Shown: positions 38,701-46,700, counted from the first letter of the stretch. The stretch is 56,665 nucleotides of DNA from Elusimicrobia bacterium GWF2_62_30 (GCA_001799995.1 MGUK01000006.1:1-56665), one strand, 5' to 3'. Notes: generated by a model from the sequence alone, not told the origin. Numbers and translations are program-made.

Positions 38701-39750
38701 ATGGGCTTCCTCTACCGCAAACTGATACGCCGTATCCTTTTTAATTTCAATCCCGAGCTGGTGCATGACGCCGTCATTAAGGGCGCGCGCGCCGCGCAGG
38801 GCCTGGAGGTCGTAAACTCCCTGGTAGCCCTGCTGGCCCGGGCCAGAAATTTTCCCGTCACCACGGCCGGTTTGAAGTTCAGGAACCCGGTGGGGCTGGC
38901 GGCCGGCTTTGACAAGAACTGCGAGGCGGCGCGCATCCTGGCCGGGCTGGGCTTCGGCTACCTCGAGCTGGGCACGGTGACGCTGCGCCCGCAGCCGGGT
39001 AATCCCAAGCCGCGCGTGTTCCGCCTGCGCGAGAACAAGGCCATCATCAACCGGATGGGTTTTAACAATGTCGGGGCCTGGGACGCCGCGCGCTCCCTGG
39101 AAAAAATGCTGCCGCTCAGCATCCCCATAGGCATCAGCATCGGCAAGAACGCGGACTGTTCCATGGAGCAGGCGCCGCAGAATTACCTGGATGCCCTGAA
39201 GATCATGTACCCGTTCGGGGATTACTTCGCGATAAATATCAGCTCGCCCAACACTTTGCAGCTGCGGACGCTGCACGGCGAGGAAAAGCTGCGCCGCCTG
39301 GTGGAGCCTATGCTCTCCTTCGCGGCCGGGCAGAAGCAGGTAAAGCCCTTCTTCGTGAAAATGGCGCCGGACCTGGACGAAGCCGCTATCGATACCGTGG
39401 TAGAGCTGGCCGTGGCCATGGGTTTCGGGCTGATCACCACCAATACCACCATCAAGCGCGACGCGGTGCCGGAATACTGGCGCTCTTACGAGGGCGGGCT
39501 GAGCGGGCTGCCGCTGAAGGCTCCGTCCAACGCCGTGCTGGCGCGCGTGGTCTCCCTGGCCAAGGGCCGGGTGCCTATCATCGGCTCGGGCGGTATCTTC
39601 GACGGCGCGGGCGCGCTGGAGAAGCTGGAGCTGGGCGCCGACCTGGTGCAGCTTTATTCGGGCCTCATCTATGAAGGCCCGTTCCTCGTCAAAGAGATCC
39701 TCAAATACCTGGAACGCTCCAACTGGCGCTCCCCCTCCTCGGTGAAGTAA
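38701..39750 (+). CDS. pyrD: dihydroorotate dehydrogenase, class 2 (quinone-linked)
   Basis: Oxidises dihydroorotate to orotate, passing electrons to membrane quinone. 349 aa with the class 2 amphipathic N-terminal helices (LYRKLIRRILFNFNPELVHD) that dock on the membrane. FMN and substrate motifs: NPVGLAAGFDKN, LGTVTLRPQPGNPKPR, NRMGFNN and NISSPNT. Ser in the catalytic loop and C-terminal IIGSGGI with LVQLYSG are also present. It implies a quinone pool. Between it and pyrF lie 416 bp holding two fold-back elements. Confidence 0.96.
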   Translation: MGFLYRKLIRRILFNFNPELVHDAVIKGARAAQGLEVVNSLVALLARARNFPVTTAGLKFRNPVGLAAGFDKNCEAARILAGLGFGYLELGTVTLRPQPGNPKPRVFRLRENKAIINRMGFNNVGAWDAARSLEKMLPLSIPIGISIGKNADCSMEQAPQNYLDALKIMYPFGDYFAINISSPNTLQLRTLHGEEKLRRLVEPMLSFAAGQKQVKPFFVKMAPDLDEAAIDTVVELAVAMGFGLITTNTTIKRDAVPEYWRSYEGGLSGLPLKAPSNAVLARVVSLAKGRVPIIGSGGIFDGAGALEKLELGADLVQLYSGLIYEGPFLVKEILKYLERSNWRSPSSVK

Positions 39751-39782
39751 TAATAATCTTGCTTGCTTGATGTCGCGGGTTC

Positions 39783-39913
39783 GGGCCTGCCCGCCCGGGA
39801 CCTCTGCAAACCCGGAAGAGGAACCCCTTACGTGGGTTCCCCCCGCCTTTCGGAAATTATGGCGGGGCCCCCCTCCTGCAACGGGTTTGCCAAGGTCCCG
39901 GGCGGGCAGGCCC
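39783..39913. repeat. nested palindromic element (cloverleaf-like), family 2
   Basis: Arms of 32 bp (39783-39814 and 39882-39913) pair with about three mismatches in the middle. Inside are two perfect 7-bp hairpins: GGAACCC/GGGTTCC around 39820-39840 and CCCCGCC/GGCGGGG around 39841-39867. Folded, this gives one long stem carrying two side stem-loops. There is no T tract and no coding potential. It sits 23 bp before the family 1 element in the pyrD-pyrF spacer. No second copy was seen in the window. Confidence 0.75.
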
Positions 39914-39936
39914 TCCAGAGACTACTGCGCAAGCCT

Positions 39937-40068
39937 GCGTCCGTAGAGCGGAGAGGGTTAGCAAAACCTTCCGACGACCGAGCCTTGCGCAGCGGCGAGG
40001 GAGGAGGATGAGCGACGGCCACGGTGTGGCCTAGCGCGTTTTGATAACCCTCTCCGCTCTACGGACGC
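39937..40068. repeat. fold-back element, family 1, copy B
   Basis: The most perfect copy. The 24-bp arms 39937-39960 and 40045-40068 are exact reverse complements. Inside them CAAAAC/GTTTTG continues the pairing after one mismatch, making 30 of 31 pairs. The 110-bp core (39948-40057) matches copy A in layout and sequence at both ends. Its interior (39965-40044) closely matches, inverted, the segment at the window's right edge. It lies between pyrD and pyrF; the remaining 98 bp to pyrF show no clear promoter. Confidence 0.88.
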
Positions 40069-40166
40069 CGGATGGAGCGCGGTGGGCGTTCCGGTCACTG
40101 TGATAGGCCACTGCAAACCCGGTAGTTACTTCAACTATCCAAAACAGTTATAATTTCCGTATAACT

Positions 40167-40844
40167 ATGCATAAAACGGAACTGATAGTGGCTTTGGATA
40201 CGCCCAGCCTGGCTTCCGCGCGCGCCCTGATGGAAAAGATCGGCGGCGGCGTGAAATACTACAAAGTGGGCTCCGCCCTTTTTACCGCCGAGGGGCCAGC
40301 CGCGGTGGACCTGGTCCACAAGCACGGCGCCAAAGTGTTCCTCGACCTGAAGTTCCACGACATCCCAAACACCGTAAAGAGCGCCGTGAAGAACGCCGGC
40401 AAGATGGGCGTCTATTCCGTTTCCCTGCACCTCTCCGGCGGGGCGGACATGTTCAAGGCCTGCGCGGAGCTGGCGGACCGGCCAAAGCTCTGGGGCATAA
40501 CCGTGCTTACCAGCTTCAATGAATACACTCTTTTCCGGTCGGGCTTCCGCGGCGGCATAGACAAGACGGTGAAGCTGCTGGCCGCCATGGGCCTTGAGAA
40601 CGGCGCCGACGGCGTGGTCTGCTCGCCGCTGGAAGTGCACCGCCTAAAGGCCGTGCACGGCGCAAAGCTTAAGCTTATCACCCCCGGCATCAGGCCGGTG
40701 TCGCTGGGCGACGACCAGAAGCGCGCGGTCACCCCGGCCGAGGCCAGGAAGGCCGGCTCCGATTTTATCGTGGTGGGCAGGCCGATAATAGCGGCCGAAG
40801 ACCCTGCCGCGGCCGCGGCGGCGATACTTGAGGACCTGAAATGA
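40167..40844 (+). CDS. pyrF: orotidine 5'-phosphate decarboxylase
   Basis: Final step to UMP. 225 aa, class I OMP decarboxylase. Key motifs: IVALDTPSL at the N-terminus, the catalytic DLKFHDIPNTV (about residues 62-72, Asp-Lys-Asp array), GVVCSPLE, TPGIRPVS and VVGRPII phosphate-binding loops. Its stop overlaps the pyrE start by 4 nt (ATGA). Confidence 0.96.
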   Translation: MHKTELIVALDTPSLASARALMEKIGGGVKYYKVGSALFTAEGPAAVDLVHKHGAKVFLDLKFHDIPNTVKSAVKNAGKMGVYSVSLHLSGGADMFKACAELADRPKLWGITVLTSFNEYTLFRSGFRGGIDKTVKLLAAMGLENGADGVVCSPLEVHRLKAVHGAKLKLITPGIRPVSLGDDQKRAVTPAEARKAGSDFIVVGRPIIAAEDPAAAAAAILEDLK

Positions 40845-41416
40845 TAAAGGAAGAAGAACTGAGGGCTTACCTTTCCGAATCCGGGGCCCTGCTCGACGGG
40901 CATTTCCTCCTGTCTTCCGGGCTGCACAGCCCGAATTACGTGCAATGCGCGCAGGCGCTGAAGAACCCTTTCTGGGCGGGCGAGATGGGCGCGGCCCTGG
41001 CGGCCATGTGGCACGACGCGGAGCCGGAGGTGGTCCTTTCGCCCGCCATGGGCGGGCTTATCATCGGCCACGAGGCGGCGCGCGCGCTGGGCGTTAATTT
41101 TCTTTTTACCGAGCGCGAGAACAACGAGATGGTGCTGCGGCGCGGCTTCGCGCTTAAGCCCGGCCAGCAGGTGATCATCGTCGAGGATGTCTTTACCACC
41201 GGCAAGTCAACGCTGGAGACGGCCGAAGTTGTGAAGTCTTACGGCGCGGAGGTCATCGGCGCCATGTCGGTGATAAACCGCATGGGCGATAAAACCCTGC
41301 CTTTCCCGGCGGTGAGCCTGGTGAAGATGGACCTGACCACCTACAAGCCGGAAGACTGCCCGCTCTGCAGGTCTGGCCTCCCTGTAGTAAAACCCGGTTC
41401 CCGCAAGATTAAATAA
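40841..41416 (+). CDS. pyrE: orotate phosphoribosyltransferase
   Basis: Joins orotate and PRPP to give OMP, the substrate of PyrF. 191 aa, the longer PyrE type. N-terminal LLDGHFLLSSGLHSPNYVQC (orotate site), SPAMGGLIIGHEAA, the flexible loop region FTERENNEMVLRRGF and the PRPP motif IIVEDVFTTGKST. A C-terminal CPLCRSGLPVVKPGSR resembles the extension seen in this PyrE subgroup. Last gene of the pyr cluster; no simple terminator follows, but a 185-bp palindrome does. Confidence 0.96.
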   Translation: MIKEEELRAYLSESGALLDGHFLLSSGLHSPNYVQCAQALKNPFWAGEMGAALAAMWHDAEPEVVLSPAMGGLIIGHEAARALGVNFLFTERENNEMVLRRGFALKPGQQVIIVEDVFTTGKSTLETAEVVKSYGAEVIGAMSVINRMGDKTLPFPAVSLVKMDLTTYKPEDCPLCRSGLPVVKPGSRKIK

Positions 41417-41462
41417 TCAGATAAGGAAAGTCCCGGTCCGACCGAGTGTTCCCAAAGGGCGA

Positions 41463-41647
41463 CGGCAGGTTCCGTTTTTGCTCCATTCTAGGGTTTTAAG
41501 CGCGGGGGCTGGAGCGTACCGCTATCATTAGCGGCGGCGAGGAATGTCTGAGGCGAGCACTGTGTGCGAGCCGAGTTCCGCAGCCGGCGGAAGCCCCCGC
41601 GCTTCTTCCGCCAAAACCCGGTCCCGGAGCAAAAATGGAACCTGCCG
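41463..41647. repeat. 185-bp palindromic element between convergent genes
   Basis: Arms of 22 bp (41463-41484 and 41626-41647) pair with one G-T-type mismatch (CGGCAGGTTCCGTTTTTGCT on the left). A second perfect 11-bp stem GCGCGGGGGCT/AGCCCCCGCGC lies inside (41500-41510 and 41592-41602), and the 80-nt apex can fold again. It fills the gap between pyrE and ccdA and could serve as a two-way transcription stop or be a mobile palindrome. The sequence before it (41417-41462) shows nothing else definite. Confidence 0.75.
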
Positions 41648-41675
41648 GCGACCAGGGGATGAAGTGTCTTTTCGG

Positions 41676-42359
41676 TTACCCAACGAACATGAGCTTGTCG
41701 AGGAAGAGGAGGATGCCGACGACGATGAGGATTACGCCGGCGGAGAGTTCTACCCAGCGCATGGCGCTTTTGAAGCGGGCCAGCAGGATGAAGAAGCGCG
41801 CCGTCAGCAGCGCGGCGGCCAGCAGCGGCACCGCCAGGCCGGCCGAATAAGCCAGCAGCAGCAGCACGCCTTTCGTCGCGGTGCCCGACACCGCGGCCAT
41901 GCCCAGGATCGCGCCCAGTATCGGCCCTATGCACGGCGACCAGCCAAGCGCGAAGGCGAAACCCATCAGGAAAGCCCCCCACGGCCCGCCAGCCAGACCG
42001 CGCATGGAGATGCGCTTTTCGTAATTAAGAAAATTCAGGTTGAGCAGGGCAGTCATGTGCAGGCCCAGCAGCACCAGGATTACGCCGAAGACCTTCATCA
42101 GCAGGTCTTTGTGCGCGAACAGCAGCCCGCCCAGCGACGAGGCCGCCGCGCCCATCAGGGCGAAGGCGATGGTAAAGCCCGCGATAAAGATGGAGGCCCG
42201 GCCCACTACCCGCCGGGTGTCCACGCCCGCCTCTCCCTTCATTATCTCCCCGGCTGAGAAGCCGGAGAGCATGGAAAGGTAGCCGGGCAGCAGCGGCAGG
42301 ATGCAGGGCGAGAAGAACGACATCACCCCTGCGCCGAAAGCCGTGAATAATTGTCCCAT
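41676..42359 (-). CDS. ccdA: CcdA/DsbD-type thiol-disulfide transmembrane transporter
   Basis: 227 aa, six membrane helices. It moves reducing power from cytoplasmic thioredoxin to the outside for cytochrome c maturation or disulfide reduction. The two active cysteines are in the pseudo-symmetric motifs SPCILPLLPGY (helix 1) and SPCIGPILG (helix 4). No periplasmic thioredoxin domain is attached and no partner gene is adjacent. It is the last gene of a four-gene minus-strand cluster (18 bp after the exported protein gene). Confidence 0.93.
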   Translation of the reverse strand: MGQLFTAFGAGVMSFFSPCILPLLPGYLSMLSGFSAGEIMKGEAGVDTRRVVGRASIFIAGFTIAFALMGAAASSLGGLLFAHKDLLMKVFGVILVLLGLHMTALLNLNFLNYEKRISMRGLAGGPWGAFLMGFAFALGWSPCIGPILGAILGMAAVSGTATKGVLLLLAYSAGLAVPLLAAALLTARFFILLARFKSAMRWVELSAGVILIVVGILLFLDKLMFVG

Positions 42360-42377
42360 ATATGTCGGTTCGGAAAG

Positions 42378-42821
42378 CTACGGTTTTTTCTTTTTCTCCG
42401 GGGCCGGCGCTTTCTTCACTTCTATCTTGAAGATGTCCAGGCCGCCCCAGCTGCCGTTCTGTACGTAAAAGGTGACGAGGTGTTTCTGCGAGGAAGCGTC
42501 CTGGAAGACCGCGTCGACGGTCCTGGTGCCGTTGCCGGTGGACTTGGCCTTGGTATCGGCGGAGATCAGGTTCAGCTTGAGTATCTTCTTCGAGGCCTTG
42601 TCCTCCATCAGGAAGGCGCCTTTAAGCTGAATGTCCCGGCGCAGGTAGTCCATAACGAAGTCGGCCAGATCCTCGTCGCTTTCCATTATCATCGGCTGGG
42701 CGTCGTCCTCTTCCTTGGCCGTGTCGGTGGAGATGATGGCCTCGGAAAGGCCTTCTTCTTCATAGGCCGCGGTCACGGAGAGCGGCACCAGCATCAGAGC
42801 GGTCCAGAGCAGGTATTTCAT
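42378..42821 (-). CDS. exported protein, function unknown
   Basis: 147 aa. Signal peptide of about 18 residues (LSVTAA), an acidic stretch with ESDEDLADF, and a mixed alpha/beta C-terminal part ending in a Pro/Lys tail. No family recognised. It overlaps the kdsC stop by 4 nt and precedes ccdA by 18 bp, so all three are probably co-transcribed. Whether its folding depends on CcdA is doubtful, since it has no cysteine. Confidence 0.65.
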   Translation of the reverse strand: MKYLLWTALMLVPLSVTAAYEEEGLSEAIISTDTAKEEDDAQPMIMESDEDLADFVMDYLRRDIQLKGAFLMEDKASKKILKLNLISADTKAKSTGNGTRTVDAVFQDASSQKHLVTFYVQNGSWGGLDIFKIEVKKAPAPEKKKKP

Positions 42822-43429
42822 TTTCCCCCCTTCAGCGCTGACTTGCGCACTATCTTCATGGGGGCTTTCTTTATGGGCGGCCAGTGCGCGTTCTCCACGC
42901 AGTCCATCATTTCCCCCCAGCGCCCCTGGCTTTTAAGTATGAAATCGCAGACCTCGCGCACCGCGCCTTCGCCGCCGTCCTTGGCGGTCACGAAATGGGA
43001 GACCTTCTTTACTTCGGGCAGGGCATTGGCCGGCGCGCAGGCGAAGCCGGCTTGTTTCAGCACCGGGATGTCGGTCCAGTCGTCGCCCATGTAGGCCAGG
43101 TTCTCCGGCTTCAGGCCGGTGTCTTCCAGGATGCGCCGCAGCGGCTCCAGCTTGGAGAGGAAGCCCTGGTACGCGTAGCTCATGCCCAGCCCCTTAGCCC
43201 GCTCCTCCGTCCCCGGCGATTCGCGGCCGGTTATCACGCCGGTGGCCACGCCGAACTGGTTGAGCAGGCGCAGGCCGATCCCGTCCAGCGAATGAAAGGC
43301 TTTTACCTCGACGAGCTCTTTGCCTTTGCCTGGCAGGTAGTACATCTTGCCGTCGGTGAGCACGCCGTCCACGTCCATGAGGAAGAGCTTTATCTTTTTG
43401 GCGCGGGCGGTATTGTGGGGGTTGTTCAT
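42818..43429 (-). CDS. kdsC: 3-deoxy-D-manno-octulosonate 8-phosphate phosphatase (KdsC-like HAD)
   Basis: Removes phosphate from Kdo-8-phosphate on the way to lipopolysaccharide. 203 aa from ATG 43427-43429, chosen because it overlaps the upstream stop (ATGA); an ATG 15 bp earlier is possible. HAD motif I is LFLMDVDGVLTDG, with the KdsC-type KAFHSLDGIGLRLL, motif II ITGRES and motif IV MGDDWTDIPVL. The C-terminal 35 residues extend beyond the usual KdsC end. Its presence argues for an outer membrane with LPS. Confidence 0.88.
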   Translation of the reverse strand: MNNPHNTARAKKIKLFLMDVDGVLTDGKMYYLPGKGKELVEVKAFHSLDGIGLRLLNQFGVATGVITGRESPGTEERAKGLGMSYAYQGFLSKLEPLRRILEDTGLKPENLAYMGDDWTDIPVLKQAGFACAPANALPEVKKVSHFVTAKDGGEGAVREVCDFILKSQGRWGEMMDCVENAHWPPIKKAPMKIVRKSALKGGK

Positions 43430-44418
43430 TTTTTCAGTATCCATTTTTGCGCCAGTTCAAGCTCGCTCTTCCTGGCCGAATAGTTGGGCGGCGTCGGCCC
43501 GGTATATTTGAAAAGGTACCAGTTTATCGTCTCTTCCATCCAGGCGGCGGCCGGGGTGGAGGTCCAGCCCAGGCCGTTCTCGGCCTTGGCTATGTCCAGC
43601 ACGAAATCCCCCCCCATCGAGAAGGGCGTGGCTTCAAAATTGAAGCCGTTCTCTTTCAGCCAGGAATATTCCGGGTAGAGGAGCTTCGCGTCGTGGTGCA
43701 TTATGCGGGAGGAGAGCTTTACGAAATCGTCGAGGGTCATCGGCTGGGAATCCCCGATATTGTAAGCCTGGCCGCATACGTCTTCCGCCTGTATCAGCAG
43801 TTCGAAGAACCGCGCCAGGTCTCTGGAAAATATAAAGCGGTTCCTGAAGGAGGAGCCGGTGAGGAACAGCGGCCCGCCGTCGGCCAGCCGCAGCCAGTAG
43901 GAATAGGCGCGCAGGGTATTGTCGTTGGGGCCGATCACCACCGGCGGCCTTACAATAACGGCCGGGAAGCTCTTTTCCGCGAAAGCTGCCAGGAATTCGT
44001 TCTCCGCGCCGTATTTGCCCAGGCCGTAGGCGTATTTTTCCTTTAGCTCCGGTTTGAGGTGAAGCAGTTTTGTCTGGCTTTCGCGGAAGGGCGAGGTGGC
44101 CCCCTCCAATAGCGGGTAGACGGAGGCCGAAGAGGTAAAGATGTAGAGGCCGGTACGGCCGTTGAAGACGCGGATGGCCTTCTGCGCGTCCTCCGCCGTG
44201 TAGCAGATATTGTCTATTATTACATCCCAGGGTTCGGTGGCCATGCGGGTCAGGTCCATTTCCACCGTGCGCTCGCCGCGGGCCTGGCGTATATCCAGCG
44301 GCAGGCCGTCCACCGGGGCGCGGCGCGAGAACACGGTAACCTCGTTGCCGGCTGCTAAAAGCCGGATCGCGGTTTCCATTCCAAAAAAGCGGGTGCCGCC
44401 CAGTATCAGTATTCTCAT
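43426..44418 (-). CDS. NAD-dependent epimerase/dehydratase (extended SDR)
   Basis: 330 aa from ATG 44416-44418; an in-frame ATG 33 bp upstream would add residues before the Rossmann motif. The nucleotide-binding motif is LILGGTRFFG (GxxxFxG). The active-site region is YAYGLGKYGAENEF, where YGLGK fits the Tyr-x3-Lys pair. The pattern GGTRFFG...GNEVTVFSRR resembles the CSP41-like atypical SDR group, which often acts on nucleotide sugars or RNA. Adjacent kdsC suggests surface polysaccharide work, but the substrate is unknown. Confidence 0.85.
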   Translation of the reverse strand: MRILILGGTRFFGMETAIRLLAAGNEVTVFSRRAPVDGLPLDIRQARGERTVEMDLTRMATEPWDVIIDNICYTAEDAQKAIRVFNGRTGLYIFTSSASVYPLLEGATSPFRESQTKLLHLKPELKEKYAYGLGKYGAENEFLAAFAEKSFPAVIVRPPVVIGPNDNTLRAYSYWLRLADGGPLFLTGSSFRNRFIFSRDLARFFELLIQAEDVCGQAYNIGDSQPMTLDDFVKLSSRIMHHDAKLLYPEYSWLKENGFNFEATPFSMGGDFVLDIAKAENGLGWTSTPAAAWMEETINWYLFKYTGPTPPNYSARKSELELAQKWILKK

Positions 44419-44606
44419 TATATGCCGCGCTCTCCCCTGGGTTAACCACAACAGTATATAAATTTAACGGCGGCTTGTTAAAAGCGCGCATTCCTTATAT
44501 ATAGGCGGATAGCGGACTGATGTTTGCGGCCTGGTTTGGCAGGCTGTTTGATTTTAGCCCTTTTTGTGGCTAAATATTTTATGGTTCGGTGGCATGTTTT
44601 GCCAAG

Positions 44607-44716
44607 GTTAACAAGAGTTAACTATATTGCTTGGTGCTTCGCTTGAAAACACCAACAAGTCTAAGATAGGCTGTTTTATCTGGTAATATTGCAATATCAG
44701 GTTAACATGGGTTAAT
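44607..44716. promoter_or_regulatory. paired GTTAAC motifs in a long AT-rich intergenic region
   Basis: The 442-bp gap 44419-44860 separates divergent genes and is AT-rich. GTTAAC occurs at 44607-44612 and again at 44617-44622, exactly 10 bp apart; GTTAAC at 44701-44706 is followed by GTTAAT at 44711-44716, the same spacing. A lone GTTAAC is at 44441-44446. One-turn spacing suggests a cooperative regulator. A stem TTGGTG/CACCAA also lies near 44632-44657. I see no gene in this gap. Confidence 0.4.
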
Positions 44717-44860
44717 TTAGGCAACTTTTGTGGCTCCTCCTTTAGCGGGCAAAACTTTTATAATCTGCCTGATATCGTTTAAATCCGCCGGCCGGCCCAA
44801 TATTTCTAAATTTGGATTGTTTTTTTTTCTTGCGAGCCTATATAAGGTATAATTTCGCCT

Positions 44861-45733
44861 ATGGAAAACTCATTCTTTGAAGACCTGAAAGAGTTGTTCG
44901 ATTCCCTGAAGAAAGAAACCCCCGGAGGCAAAATGGAAAAAGACTTTACTGGAAAACTTTTGGTGCCCGTCATCGTCGTGGCGCTGGTGCTGATGTCGCT
45001 CTCGTCCTTCTTTATAATTTCCCCCGGCGAAGTCGCTATTAAGACGCGGTTGGGCGGCATTGTGGACTCCTATAGCGAAGGAATGCATTTTAAGCTTCCC
45101 CTCATCGAGGGCATAACCAAGTTCTCCATACAGATACAGCGCGCGGATATTAAGACCCAGGCCTTCTCCAAGGACCTGCAGACCATGAACGCGCACCTTG
45201 TGGTCAATCACCGCATACAGAAGCAGACGGTTGTAAGCATTTACCGTAACCTGGGCCCTGGCTATGTGGCAAATATCGTGGATCCGGCCGTGCAGGAGGT
45301 TTTTAAGGCCATCGCGGCCCGGTATTCAGCCGAAAAGATAATTTCGGACCGCAATCAGCTCGTTGAGGAGCTGAATGTGGCGGTAAAAGACCGCCTGAGC
45401 AAGAACGAGATCATAGTTACGGACATTTCCGTGACCGACCTGGACTTCACGGACCAGTTCCTGAAGGCCGTCGAGGATAAGCAGGTGGCCGAGCAGCAGG
45501 CCAAAATGTCGGAAAAGCTCGTCGAGAAAGCCAAAAGGGACGCGGAATCTCAGATAGCTAAATCGCGCGGCGAAGCGGAAGCCCTGCGCATGCAGCGCGA
45601 GCAGGTTACCCCCTCCCTTATCGAACTGCGCAAGGTGGACGCGCAGCTTAAGGCTATCGAGAAATGGAACGGCGTCCTCCCCGGTTATGTAGGCGGCGGG
45701 CTTCCTTTCATCTCTATTGAAAAAGGAAGATAG
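44861..45733 (+). CDS. SPFH/prohibitin-family membrane protein
   Basis: 290 aa. A short amphipathic N-terminus is followed by one membrane helix (about residues 33-54), then the SPFH domain (ISPGEVAIKTRLGGIVDSY through about residue 220) and a Glu/Ala/Lys-rich coiled coil (AEQQAKMSEKLVEKAKRDAE). Such proteins form large membrane rings and often guard membrane proteases; no partner protease gene is adjacent. TATAAT at 44848-44853 would start transcription almost on ATG 44861, so that start would be leaderless. ATG 44933, with GGAGG upstream, is an alternative start giving 266 aa. Own terminator follows. Confidence 0.88.
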   Translation: MENSFFEDLKELFDSLKKETPGGKMEKDFTGKLLVPVIVVALVLMSLSSFFIISPGEVAIKTRLGGIVDSYSEGMHFKLPLIEGITKFSIQIQRADIKTQAFSKDLQTMNAHLVVNHRIQKQTVVSIYRNLGPGYVANIVDPAVQEVFKAIAARYSAEKIISDRNQLVEELNVAVKDRLSKNEIIVTDISVTDLDFTDQFLKAVEDKQVAEQQAKMSEKLVEKAKRDAESQIAKSRGEAEALRMQREQVTPSLIELRKVDAQLKAIEKWNGVLPGYVGGGLPFISIEKGR

Positions 45734-45754
45734 CCCCCCTCCTTTCCTTAATAT

Positions 45755-45786
45755 AAAAAAGGCCCGGCTACCCGGGCCTTTTTTAT
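45755..45786 (+). terminator. intrinsic terminator after the SPFH gene
   Basis: Perfect stem AAAAAAGGCCCGG/CCGGGCCTTTTTT with a 4-to-6-nt loop, 21 bp after the stop. It is symmetric in A and T runs, so it can act on both strands. Confidence 0.95.
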
Positions 45787-45849
45787 TTGCCGCAAAGGTA
45801 CTGGCTGGAAACTTTTGTTATATAAGTTGTCGGCCGGTTTTAATTGGGG

Positions 45850-45914
45850 TTTACAATATTGATTATATGTGCTATGCTATGCTTATCGTGAACATTGACA
45901 TTGATAAAATCAAT
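45850..45914 (+). promoter_or_regulatory. promoter and possible operator of the DUF2089 operon
   Basis: TTTACA (45850-45855), 17-bp spacer, TATGCT (45873-45878): a fair sigma-70 promoter. Downstream, ATTGAT-AAA-ATCAAT (45900-45914) is a perfect palindrome, placed where a repressor would block elongation or the start. The DUF2089 start at 45930 has no Shine-Dalgarno. Confidence 0.55.
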
Positions 45915-45929
45915 TAACAAATTAATAAT

Positions 45930-46298
45930 ATGAATATTCCTAATAAATGCCCTTCTTGCGACGGAAAGCTTACAATTACAGAACTTTGTTGCTCTGATTG
46001 CAAAACAACGATACGCGGCGATTATTCGCTGCCTATCTTTTCGTTGTTGAGCCAGGAGGAAGAAAATTTTCTCCGGGTTTTTTTGGCGGCGCGCGGCAGC
46101 ATCAAAGAGGTGGAGCGGCAGTTGGGTATTTCATACCCTACGGTGAAGGCGAAGTTGGACGCGATGCTGAACCGCCTGGGCTTGGGCAGCCTTCAGGCCG
46201 AGGCGAAGAAGCGCCGGCTTGAAGTCGTTGAAAGGCTGGAGCGGGGGGAGATCACGGCCGCGGAGGCAGTGGCGATACTGCGGAATTTTGAGGGATAA
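45930..46298 (+). CDS. DUF2089-family zinc-ribbon/HTH protein
   Basis: 122 aa. The N-terminal zinc ribbon has CPSCDG and CCSDC (two Cys pairs). A helix-turn-helix follows at about residues 55-90 (GSIKEVERQLGISYPTVKAKLD, with the turn at LGIS). The C-terminal helices (RLERGEITAAEAVAILRNF) form a SHOCT-like motif. DUF2089 proteins are probably transcription regulators, often of the operon they head. The palindrome just upstream could be its own operator (inference). Confidence 0.85.
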   Translation: MNIPNKCPSCDGKLTITELCCSDCKTTIRGDYSLPIFSLLSQEEENFLRVFLAARGSIKEVERQLGISYPTVKAKLDAMLNRLGLGSLQAEAKKRRLEVVERLERGEITAAEAVAILRNFEG

Positions 46299-46307
46299 GG
46301 AGGGACA

Positions 46308-46673
46308 ATGAGCGACGAAAAAATGCGGATCCTGAAATTGCTGGAGGATAAAAAAATATCTTCCGCGGAGGCCATGGCGCTGCTGGAGGCGCTGGACAAG
46401 TCGGGCGGCGCGGCGGCGCCGGGCAGCGCCAGGGTGCTGCGCATACGCGTGTATGAAGGGGGGGCGAAGGAGCCAAAGGTTAATGTGAATGTGCCGCTGG
46501 GGTGGGCCAAATTCATGGCCCCCTTCATTGAAGGCAAGATAAAGGCCAAGCTTGCCGACAAAGGCTATAACGTGGACCTGGCGAAAATACAAGAAGCCAT
46601 TGAGGCCCAGGAGCCAATGAAGATAGTGGACGTGCAGGACGGTAACGACAAGGTCGAGATATATATAGAGTGA
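46308..46673 (+). CDS. SHOCT-like-domain protein
   Basis: 121 aa, 9 bp after the DUF2089 gene with AAGGAGG before the ATG. The N-terminal 30 residues (MRILKLLEDKKISSAEAMALLEALDK) are a SHOCT-like two-helix motif. A Gly/Ala linker and a second domain follow (VLRIRVYEGG..., NVNVPLGWAKFMAPFIEGKI), as seen in small proteins that go with DUF2089 and DUF4097/LiaF-type genes. No enzyme motif. Probably cytoplasmic and involved in the same envelope-linked regulatory set. Confidence 0.75.
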   Translation: MSDEKMRILKLLEDKKISSAEAMALLEALDKSGGAAAPGSARVLRIRVYEGGAKEPKVNVNVPLGWAKFMAPFIEGKIKAKLADKGYNVDLAKIQEAIEAQEPMKIVDVQDGNDKVEIYIE

Positions 46674-46700
46674 CCGTCGTATAGTATATAGGAGGTTAAT

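Noticed and set aside
39751-40166. Possible tRNA or riboswitch in the pyrD-pyrF gap because of several stems
   Set aside because: No T-loop GTTCGAATC or anticodon arm and no known riboswitch core; the stems belong to two inverted-repeat elements.
41417-41675. Possible RNase P RNA, because GGAAAGTCC occurs just after pyrE
   Set aside because: The gap is too short for a full RNase P RNA and lacks the matching ACAGAA/CCGGCTTA-type 3' region; the rest is a palindrome.
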